A stretch of DNA of 8,516 nucleotides from Nitrososphaerota archaeon (lineage in GTDB: Archaea > Thermoproteota > Nitrososphaeria > Nitrososphaerales > Nitrososphaeraceae): assembly GCA_005877345.1 (NCBI GenBank), contig VBPR01000138.1, forward strand, positions 1 through 8,516, in the 5' to 3' direction. The notes beneath the pieces were generated by a model. The model was not told the DNA's origin and searched no databases. It was given only the letters and a program-made list of their open reading frames with translations. A program made the translations under genes and the position numbers. Of this stretch, positions 1-4,601 are shown in pieces. Position 1 is the first letter of the stretch, and every line of letters starts with the position of its first letter.

Positions 1-129
1 GTGGCCATGTTTTATCAAACTTACTCTAACTAGATTTATCCTTTTGGAAAATTACAACTTAATTCATATTAAATTATCTATATATCTAATTTAATAACAA
101 GTTATTAATAAATATCTTAACGATGAACG
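1..129. other. AT-rich gene-free stretch at the window edge
   Basis: No convincing gene is visible. The first 33 bases are open on the plus strand and end in TAG, so they could be the tail of a gene outside the window, but this cannot be tested here. The rest is very AT-rich and holds a palindrome (annotated separately) and a TATA-like stretch near 104-115, before the recombinase-like frame. Confidence 0.4.
91..108. repeat. Perfect inverted repeat, 8-bp arms
   Basis: The arms TTAATAAC (91-98) and GTTATTAA (101-108) are exact reverse complements separated by AA. The site lies 22 bp before the ATG of the recombinase-like frame at 130, so it could be an operator or recombinase-associated site. 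In DNA this AT-rich a chance palindrome is possible. Confidence 0.5.
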
Positions 130-243
130 ATGATGCGCATAGACGAAGACAGCCAAGTCTATTTTAATTTCATAAATTCACTGCATTCGAAATCAACAAG
201 AGAATCCTATCGCTTCTCTCTACTGAAATTTTTGAATTATTAA
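130..243 (+). pseudogene. N-terminal remnant of a tyrosine recombinase/integrase (possible)
   Basis: The frame opens with two consecutive ATG codons and runs 37 residues to TAA at 241-243. The stretch FINSLHSKSTRESYRFSLLK resembles the N-terminal SAM-like core-binding domain of thaumarchaeal integrases, where a helix precedes a T-R-x-x-Y pattern and a hydrophobic L-x-x-F-L helix. A full enzyme needs roughly 300 more residues with the R..H-x-x-R..Y catalytic set, and none is visible in any frame downstream. After the stop, another frame stays open to about 315 (beginning LLKTRANIL), which could be further decayed sequence. I read it as the stump of a lost integrase. The family match is by eye on a short segment, so a chance ORF remains possible. 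Confidence 0.45.
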
Positions 244-407
244 AAACTCGAGCTAATATCTTAAGTGATCCTCCCATCAGCGGAAGCGATGATCTATACT
301 TCTGCAATATCGACTAGGAGTCTAATATTAGGATGGTACACGTAACAGCGACATCTTTTGATTTACTTTCATTTTATGCCATTTCCTAGTTTTACTGTTT
401 CCTTGCC
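244..407. other. Gene-free interval before the membrane-protein gene
   Basis: No intact gene on either strand. It may contain decayed sequence continuing the recombinase-like frame. A small palindrome GACT-AGG-AGTC sits at 312-322. No clear terminator hairpin with a T-run is visible for the minus-strand gene ending at 408. Confidence 0.35.
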
Positions 408-734
408 TTAGCTGATTTTTGTTCGAACAATTGCCAGAAAGAATAGGGCCAGAATTGTGAGCGTTAGAGAGGAAACTACAACGTCAGTTATAGGATTATC
501 CAGTGCAACAATGATATTGTCTAAATAATCTATAAATTGCTGTATGGCAAAGAGGGCAAAAATAATTATGGCATAAATTGTTACCCTAAGACGAGTTTTT
601 CTGTACGCAGTGACGGAAAGAGCTAATAATAAGAGGGAAATTACCGTTATACCTAGAGCTATTGCATTTTCTAATCCTTCGAATGAATCGATTTGAGAAA
701 TACCTGAAAAGAGAACAGTCAACAAAGTTAACAT
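408..734 (-). CDS. Small three-helix membrane protein next to a wHTH regulator
   Basis: The 108-residue product has three predicted membrane helices: about 22-43, 51-70 and 83-104. The positive loop RKTRLR (45-50) follows helix 1, so that loop is probably cytoplasmic. No catalytic motif is visible and I cannot assign a function. The ATG at 734 lies 11 bases after the stop of the upstream regulator gene. A GTGAT sequence (745-741 on the minus strand), complementary to the archaeal 16S rRNA tail, sits about six bases before the ATG and supports translation as the second gene of an operon. Small membrane proteins beside winged-helix regulators recur in archaea, so it may sense or modulate at the membrane in partnership with the regulator. 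That role is inference. Confidence 0.8.
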   Translation of the reverse strand: MLTLLTVLFSGISQIDSFEGLENAIALGITVISLLLLALSVTAYRKTRLRVTIYAIIIFALFAIQQFIDYLDNIIVALDNPITDVVVSSLTLTILALFFLAIVRTKIS

Positions 735-739
735 AAGAT

Positions 740-745
740 CATCAC
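740..745 (-). promoter_or_regulatory. Shine-Dalgarno-like site within an operon
   Basis: On the minus strand GTGATG directly follows the TAA of the regulator gene and ends about five bases before the ATG at 734. It matches part of the GGAGGTGAT consensus. It supports a bicistronic message, in contrast to most genes here, which look leaderless. Confidence 0.5.
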
Positions 746-1279
746 TTATTCCACCCGGCTGCTAGATAGTGATAGAAACATTTCTACAACCCTAATACTC
801 CACTTGTCCCAAACGCTAGGATAGTAGTTCCTAAGAAGAGTTAGGATGTCCTTGGCGTCATCCTGTAGCTGATATCTCTTGTACTTTCCATCTTTGATCT
901 CCTTAATCATTTTAAGAGCAATGAGCCTACCAACATGCCAGCTAATAGATCTAGCGGATATCCTTACACTATTGACAATATCTGTTTGAGAAGGACTATT
1001 TTGCTCTATTATAAACATAAGAATTTTCCTCGCAGTTTCATGAGTCAGAACCTCAAGTATATCTTTTTCGTTCTCTCTAAAAAGACCAGCAGGATAGTAA
1101 TATTTATACAACCCACGTCTAGTAGATGTTACCCTACCCATCTTTTCTAATTTGTCTAAATGATATTGAACCGTTCCCATTGAAATCCCCATTTCCCTTT
1201 TGATTCGGCGTAAATGAGAGCCTGGATTACCTTGTATAAAACATAACAATTTATCAACATTACCTTCAGACTCATCCAT
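746..1279 (-). CDS. Tandem winged helix-turn-helix transcriptional regulator
   Basis: The protein of 177 residues from the ATG at 1279 appears to hold two winged-helix domains. Domain 1 (about 7-63) has a helix-turn-helix around HLRRIKREMGISMGTVQYHL and a basic wing (TSTRRGLYKYYYP). Domain 2 (about 71-138) has a second HTH (QTDIVNSVRISARSISWHV) and a wing DGKYKRYQL. A helical tail (140-177) follows, possibly for dimerisation. The layout matches archaeal ArsR/MarR-like two-wHTH repressors with no ligand domain. An in-frame TTG at 1300 would add seven residues. I prefer the ATG because GGTGG lies ten bases before it. The gene precedes the membrane-protein gene in an operon and diverges from the gene at 1461. 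Autoregulation from the shared intergenic region is likely but inferred. Confidence 0.85.
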   Translation of the reverse strand: MDESEGNVDKLLCFIQGNPGSHLRRIKREMGISMGTVQYHLDKLEKMGRVTSTRRGLYKYYYPAGLFRENEKDILEVLTHETARKILMFIIEQNSPSQTDIVNSVRISARSISWHVGRLIALKMIKEIKDGKYKRYQLQDDAKDILTLLRNYYPSVWDKWSIRVVEMFLSLSSSRVE

Positions 1280-1460
1280 ATGAAAGAAGCCACCATCCAA
1301 AATACGTGATCAGAGGTAACATGGGGAATAGCAATATGACAGTTCCTATTGGAACGATACAATAACTGCTTTTCATAATAATTCGTTTATTTATAATATA
1401 GTGGTACAAGGGTGTAAGCGATTTATAGATTCTTCCTTTTATTATTACTAATTCACTGAT
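1280..1460. promoter_or_regulatory. Divergent promoter region between regulator and secreted-protein gene
   Basis: This intergenic region of about 180 bp serves two divergent genes. TATA-like candidates are TTATAAAT on the minus strand near 1386-1395 and TTTATAGAT on the plus strand at 1422-1430. The minus-strand box would give the regulator a leader of about 80 nt. A GTTCC-N4-GGAAC palindrome lies between the minus-strand TATA box and the regulator start. Confidence 0.5.
1342..1355. promoter_or_regulatory. Candidate operator palindrome GTTCC-N4-GGAAC
   Basis: Perfect 5-bp arms (1342-1346 and 1351-1355) surround TATT. The dyad lies 60-75 bp before the regulator's ATG and just downstream of the minus-strand TATA-like box. 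That is the place expected for an operator bound by a dimeric winged-helix repressor. Binding is inferred only. Confidence 0.35.
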
Positions 1461-2288
1461 ATGTTTGTATCAAATATCTTATTAATTATGCAATTTAGTT
1501 TCGATATCATGGAAATCAAGTTAATTCTAATGTTTGTAGGATTAATCATGTCGACTAACGTGGCTTTAATTTTAGTTGGTCTTGGATTACATTATCAACA
1601 GCCAACAATTATGGGGATTAACTACGCAATGGCAGCGTCAAACGTTTTTGACAAGTCTAATTTTAGCAATCCCCTGAAAATTGATAATAAGTATTTCCCT
1701 TTGAAACCTGGCACCACAATGATTTATGAAGGTAAAAGCGAGGAAGACCTGACACGGGACGTGTTTGTGGTCACCAATGATACAAAGGAGATAATGGGTA
1801 TACCCACACGCGTTGTTCACGATGATGGTTATGTGAATAGAGAACATGAAGAAAAGACAAATGATTGGTTCGCACAGGATGATCAAGGAAATGTCTGGTA
1901 TATGGGTGAGTATACTACCGACCTTAGTAACAAGGGAAGTCACGAAGGGTCATGGGAGGCAGGTGTGAAGGGTGCCAAAGCCGGAATAGTAATGGAGACA
2001 GATCCTAAGGTTAACGATAAATATAACCAAGAATTCTCCAAGGGTGTTGCTGAAGACAAAGGTACAGTACTTAGCTTGGACGAGAAGATTACAGTTCCAT
2101 ATGGCATTTTCTCAAACGTACTTAAAACCAAAGATTTTTCACCACTTGAACCTGACATTGTTGAAAACAAATACTATGCACAGAATATTGGAGAGATAAA
2201 GGCTATGAATGTAAAAGGTGAGTCAGAAGTAGAATCCTTAGTACAAATCAACGGTATCGGTAAGAGTAACTCATCAGATACAAACTAA
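1461..2288 (+). CDS. Secreted or anchored protein of unknown function
   Basis: The product is 275 residues from the first ATG. A long hydrophobic segment (about 21-43) preceded by MEIK at 17-20 looks like a signal peptide or N-terminal anchor. The ATG at 1509 (residue 17) may therefore be the true start, and the ATG at 1548 is also possible. The exported part (about 60-275) is polar and probably beta-rich. It carries blocks I recall from a widespread uncharacterised prokaryotic family: FPLKPGTTMIYEGK (79-92), DWFAQDDQGNVWYMGEY (135-151), GSWEAGVKGAKAGIVM (163-178), then YYAQNIGEIK (238-247). The Asp/Trp-rich blocks could form a ligand site, but none is proven. It diverges from the wHTH regulator, which may control it. 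No Shine-Dalgarno site is visible, so the message is probably leaderless or short-leadered. Confidence 0.8.
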   Translation: MFVSNILLIMQFSFDIMEIKLILMFVGLIMSTNVALILVGLGLHYQQPTIMGINYAMAASNVFDKSNFSNPLKIDNKYFPLKPGTTMIYEGKSEEDLTRDVFVVTNDTKEIMGIPTRVVHDDGYVNREHEEKTNDWFAQDDQGNVWYMGEYTTDLSNKGSHEGSWEAGVKGAKAGIVMETDPKVNDKYNQEFSKGVAEDKGTVLSLDEKITVPYGIFSNVLKTKDFSPLEPDIVENKYYAQNIGEIKAMNVKGESEVESLVQINGIGKSNSSDTN

Positions 2289-2358
2289 ACATTATCCCTA
2301 AAAACTCTTATAATTCAAAATAGAGAATTCATCGCGACGGATTTGATTTTCAAATGGG

Positions 2359-2700
2359 TCAAATTTGGAGATCTAAATTCAGTAAAAAAATAATCGCATT
2401 TTTAAAATCGCCATTGATGCATTTCCCAATGATGAAAGAAGATATTTCTGGAAAATAGAAAATGAAATTTAGGTGAGTCTGATTTATTGCTAGTATAAAT
2501 TCATTCATTTCAGATTCCATAAGATCACAAATCCTAGTATCAGGATTATTCATATTTTCTAAAACCCCGTTTATCAATTGGATTATTTTAGCAAGATCTT
2601 TTTTGTAAGTACTATCGTCTTTTTCTATACTAAGCCATTTTTTTGATTCTTTGATTTCTTTCTGTAATCTTTGTTCTATTCCTATAAACTGAATTACCAA
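2359..2700 (-). CDS. Hypothetical 113-residue protein, doubtful
   Basis: The frame encodes 113 residues from a TTG at 2700. An in-frame TAA lies nine bases upstream and there is no ATG before residue 50. The first half is charged and helical (RLQKEIKESKKWLSIEKDD at 11-29) and the second half is hydrophobic and helical. I recognise no family. Amino-acid use looks protein-like, and no competing frame exists on the other strand. The start is weak, however: the TATA-like element of the repeat at 2702-2740 would place transcription initiation inside the frame near 2685, with no usable start after it. It may be a real small gene, a 5'-truncated one, or chance. Confidence 0.4.
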   Translation of the reverse strand: MVIQFIGIEQRLQKEIKESKKWLSIEKDDSTYKKDLAKIIQLINGVLENMNNPDTRICDLMESEMNEFILAINQTHLNFIFYFPEISSFIIGKCINGDFKNAIIFLLNLDLQI

Positions 2701-2701
2701 T

Positions 2702-2740
2702 ATGAGGATTTAATATAGAAAGCGCTATGAAGAGGGCGAG
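2702..2740 (-). repeat. Copy 1 of a 40-bp direct repeat, promoter-like on minus strand
   Basis: The plus-strand sequence begins ATGAGGATTTAATATAGAAA and recurs at 4192-4231 with a few substitutions and one indel. On the minus strand both copies read CTTTCT, one variable base, then TATTAAATCCTCAT, which looks like an archaeal TATA-containing promoter. This copy directly precedes the doubtful ORF starting at 2700. Confidence 0.6.
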
Positions 2741-2750
2741 ACAGGTCGCC
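2735..2750. repeat. Short hairpin GGCGA-N6-TCGCC
   Basis: A perfect 5-bp stem (2735-2739 with 2746-2750) encloses six bases. It lies 40 bp beyond the stop of the 67-residue gene, read on the minus strand, without a T-run. A role in 3'-end formation is possible but weak. Confidence 0.25.
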
Positions 2751-2789
2751 AATCACTTGCAGAACGTATAAGTAAATAACTAGATCGTT

Positions 2790-2993
2790 CTAATACCCTA
2801 GGCTTCCAGATTGACTAGCAGATGTCGAGTTTGATGCAGCTGAGGATTGATTGCCTGTTTGATTCGTTTGTTGCGAGGAATTTCCTTGATCGAACGGCCA
2901 TATTGCCTCTGCTATCATAATTCCACTGCCTATTGTCCAAACTGCCACTGCGAACATAATAAAAAACAATCTCGTCATATTTTGAGCTAACAT
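2790..2993 (-). CDS. Small membrane-anchored, sequon-rich extracellular protein
   Basis: The product is 67 residues. One hydrophobic segment (about 9-29, LFFIMFAVAVWTIGSGIMI) follows a short basic start, giving a signal anchor. The rest is a Ser/Asn/Gln-rich low-complexity tail with four N-x-S/T sequons (NSS, NQT, NQS, NST), suggesting an N-glycosylated tail outside the cell. No enzymatic motif is present. The ATG at 2993 is supported by a TTTAAAC box 23-30 bp upstream on the minus strand, the usual spacing for a leaderless archaeal message. A second ATG at residue 6 would make little difference. Function is unknown. Such tails often act as flexible spacers or envelope decorations. Confidence 0.7.
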   Translation of the reverse strand: MLAQNMTRLFFIMFAVAVWTIGSGIMIAEAIWPFDQGNSSQQTNQTGNQSSAASNSTSASQSGSLGY

Positions 2994-3015
2994 TGAATGA
3001 ATATAGGATTTTATA

Positions 3016-3023
3016 GTTTAAAT
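3016..3023 (-). promoter_or_regulatory. TATA-like box of the 67-residue protein gene
   Basis: Minus-strand ATTTAAAC is centred about 26 bp before the ATG at 2993, consistent with a leaderless transcript. An overlapping TATAAAA (3009-3015) is too close to the start for the usual spacing. Confidence 0.45.
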
Positions 3024-3057
3024 GGGTTATGGGAATAAGAATATTGAGTCTAAAACT

Positions 3058-3208
3058 ATGAGCATTTCTATAACGACCCACGTTCTTGAGGCAGGACCAA
3101 AACGAATTAAGGTGGTAAGAAATAGCAACCATCCTCAATGAATTAAGAAACTATGGTCAAATAGATATAGCAAAAGAAATAGAGACCATATCAAAAACAC
3201 CACTTTAA
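3058..3208 (+). pseudogene. Possible frameshifted small gene
   Basis: Two overlapping open stretches look protein-like. The first starts at ATG 3058 and gives 27 residues (MSISITTHVLEAGPKRIKVV and onward), ending at TGA 3139-3141. The second, in the next frame (3119-3208), reads EIATILNELRNYGQIDIAKE followed by IETISKTPL and a stop; its helices could form an HTH-like fold. A single indel near 3119-3138 would join them into about 50 residues. No family is recognised, and a chance arrangement cannot be excluded. Confidence 0.25.
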
Positions 3209-3336
3209 ACCCTAATTTGGTGAAAATTTTTGAAGAATTCGTCTGAGTATATCGGTCCTCTGAACGCTAACGGATATTGCAAGAGATTAAACTTGGCAAA
3301 ACTGCAGATATTTTGTATACTCGTAATTTTTAATAA

Positions 3337-3372
3337 CTTAAGATTTGTAGACTAATAGGCTCCAATGAGTCA
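3337..3372 (+). pseudogene. Possible fragment related to the zinc-ribbon pseudogene at 4304
   Basis: One frame encodes LKICRLIGSNES, which aligns with YKICGNCALIGPNEP in the pseudogene at 4304-4588 if two or three codons around the second CxxC cysteine are deleted. The DNA of 3349-3369 matches 4388-4408 at 16 of 21 positions. Stops precede it in frame (3331-3336). The match is short, and the microprotein frame at 3365 overlaps it, so this could be coincidence. Confidence 0.3.
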
Positions 3373-3463
3373 ATACGACAAATGTATGTACGGACATCGA
3401 AGATTACATCATGCCCGAATGTTAGTCAAGAATAATCCTACGAAATGTAAAAAATGCGAATGA
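3365..3463 (+). CDS. Cys/His microprotein, putative zinc-binding
   Basis: The 32-residue frame opens MSQYDKCMYGHRRLHHARML and closes with a C-x-x-C-E terminus. Cysteines at 7, 28 and 31 and histidines at 11, 15 and 16 give a pattern (C-x3-H ... C-x2-C) that could hold one zinc ion. Its basic surface would suit nucleic-acid binding. Tiny zinc-finger proteins are common in archaea. An AT-rich TATA-like tract (TTTTTAATAA, about 3327-3336) lies some 30 bp upstream, compatible with a short or absent leader. No Shine-Dalgarno site is visible. It converges with the PsbP-like gene. It lies in a region of decayed genes, so it may itself be a remnant. An antisense frame (3409-3549) is less convincing. 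Confidence 0.4.
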   Translation: MSQYDKCMYGHRRLHHARMLVKNNPTKCKKCE

Positions 3464-3558
3464 TTGAAATTTCTGGCATCACTTGATTCATCCTTGTCTG
3501 CTGTTAAAAGAGCAACCAGAAATATGTCACACAGTATAAGAACGTGCATTATCTCAAT

Positions 3559-4161
3559 TTACTCACTACGAGTCGCATTAGTCCCAAACTTAAAACTCTT
3601 AACCATCAATTCAAAATCTGGTAAATATCTTTCAAAATCATTCATGCTAGCGATATATCTAATAATATACGGTTCATTATTGTGAAATATCAGGTATTCC
3701 AATAGTCTGATACTACCAGAAGTGTCATTTTTGCTACCTTCAATTCTAACAGCCTTTTCTTTACCTACCATAGTATCTTGCCGCGATGTAACGTTGAGAG
3801 AGTCATCCTTATTCATTCTAAATTTTACATACAGATCCGGCGGAGCATTCTTTACAGTGTAATCGGAATCTTCTGCAAATACTATTGCCGCAGTTCCGTT
3901 ACCCATTCCAATATCGCCTTTATCCTGAATAAGTAATTCCGCAAACTTGGCAGGGACCAATACCACGGAAGAATAAGAACTAACCCCTAATACATGTTCG
4001 ATAGGAGGCTCTGGAGTTTCTGTATAAGTCCAACTGTCAGGTACTTCGATAGAAAAAGGAAGACCCCTGAACTTTTCCACGCTGTATGCACTTTGGATGA
4101 GAAATAATAATAATATCGTAGTTGTTGCGATAAGAATTAAGTACATGTTCTTAGTTATCAA
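3559..4161 (-). CDS. Secreted PsbP-like domain protein
   Basis: The product is 200 residues from a TTG at 4161, or 195 from the ATG at 4146. The TTG start gives the signal peptide a lysine before its hydrophobic core (about 7-25, ending QSAYS). The exported domain shows the pattern of thaumarchaeal PsbP-related proteins: LPFSIEVPDSWTYTE near the start of the domain, a central beta-rich stretch, then PYIIRYIASMNDFERYLPDF and a closing MVKSFKF. The fold is named after the photosystem II extrinsic protein. In ammonia-oxidising archaea, which lack photosystem II, these are extracellular proteins of unknown function with many paralogs. Two N-x-T sequons (NVT, NDT) suggest glycosylation. The promoter is probably the repeat at 4192-4231, whose TATA-like core would give a leader of 10-15 nt. 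Confidence 0.8.
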   Translation of the reverse strand: MITKNMYLILIATTTILLLFLIQSAYSVEKFRGLPFSIEVPDSWTYTETPEPPIEHVLGVSSYSSVVLVPAKFAELLIQDKGDIGMGNGTAAIVFAEDSDYTVKNAPPDLYVKFRMNKDDSLNVTSRQDTMVGKEKAVRIEGSKNDTSGSIRLLEYLIFHNNEPYIIRYIASMNDFERYLPDFELMVKSFKFGTNATRSE

Positions 4162-4191
4162 ATCTAAAACTTTTAACCATTACTTCAACTA

Positions 4192-4231
4192 ATGAGGATT
4201 TAATACAGAAAGTGCTTTGGGGGAGGGAGAG
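4192..4231 (-). repeat. Copy 2 of the 40-bp direct repeat, upstream of the PsbP-like gene
   Basis: It matches 2702-2740 closely: ATGAGGATTTAATA is identical, followed by AGAAAG and a G-rich tail with one extra base. On the minus strand, TATTAAAT (4205-4198) is positioned to initiate transcription near 4175, just before the start at 4161. It may therefore be a conserved promoter with flanking regulatory bases. Confidence 0.6.
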
Positions 4232-4290
4232 TTGACACCGGAATAGATAATAGTCTAACTAGCAACTAGCAACTCTAGTTGACAGTTGAC
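4231..4290. repeat. Cluster of short direct and inverted repeats
   Basis: GTTGAC occurs three times (4231, 4278, 4285), the last two one base apart. AACTAGC is repeated in tandem (4257-4263, 4264-4270). CAACTAG (4263-4269) and CTAGTTG (4275-4281) form a perfect 7-bp inverted repeat with a five-base loop. It lies upstream of both the PsbP-like gene (minus) and the zinc-ribbon pseudogene (plus), so it may be a former shared control region. Confidence 0.5.
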
Positions 4291-4303
4291 TGAGCATATT
4301 GTT

Positions 4304-4588
4304 ATGAAATGAGCTATTTGCGGTTACGTATGGAAGATTAGTAAAAAACGCCATGACCTTTACCCGTATAAAATATGTGGAAATTGTGCACTGATAGGCC
4401 CAAATGAGCCGGTAAATTTCAAGGTACCAAAAGGAAATATTATACCATCCTTCCTAAAAGATAGGTAATCAATCATAGTATCAGAAGAAGAAATGCGCAG
4501 ACTATACGATGATTACTATAATCAAATGTCAAATGTTTCGAAATACCTGAAGAAAAATATGGCACAAACTCAGAAATTAGGTAATATC
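4304..4588 (+). pseudogene. Zinc-ribbon protein gene with two in-frame stops
   Basis: From ATG 4304 the frame reads M-K-stop-AICGY, then KICGNCALIGPNEPV at residues 23-37, and continues as SEEEMRRLYDDYYNQMSN after a second stop. The first stop (TGA, 4310-4312) sits exactly where the first cysteine of a CxxC pair is expected: C3(lost)-x-x-C6 with C25-x-x-C28. TGA is one base from TGT or TGC. The second stop is TAA at 4466-4468 (codon 55), after which coding-like sequence continues for about 40 residues. The frame is otherwise intact, so decay looks recent. The product was probably a small zinc-ribbon protein of roughly 95 residues with a helical C-terminal half. The exact 3' end is unclear. 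It converges on the CDF gene. Confidence 0.55.
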
Positions 4589-4601
4589 ATAACCCTTTAT
4601 T

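Noticed and set aside
1638..2170. Minus-strand ORFs inside the secreted-protein gene
   Set aside because: They are antisense shadows of the plus-strand gene, which carries recognisable conserved blocks.
2815..3138. Minus-strand 107-residue ORF
   Set aside because: It is an alternative-frame shadow of the 67-residue anchored protein, which has the better start, signal anchor and promoter.
3409..3549. Minus-strand 46-residue frame just after the PsbP-like gene, beginning MHVLILCDIFLVALLTADKD
   Set aside because: It starts like a signal peptide, but the second half overlaps the Cys/His microprotein frame, has no motif, and looks like an antisense reading.
3464..3685. Plus-strand 73-residue ORF
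   Set aside because: It begins with TTG and its second half is antisense to the conserved C-terminus of the PsbP-like protein.
4310..4312. TGA in a U-x-x-C context, possible selenocysteine codon
   Set aside because: A second in-frame stop (TAA at 4466-4468) follows, selenocysteine use is not known in Nitrososphaeria, and the position is more simply a mutated zinc-ligand cysteine.
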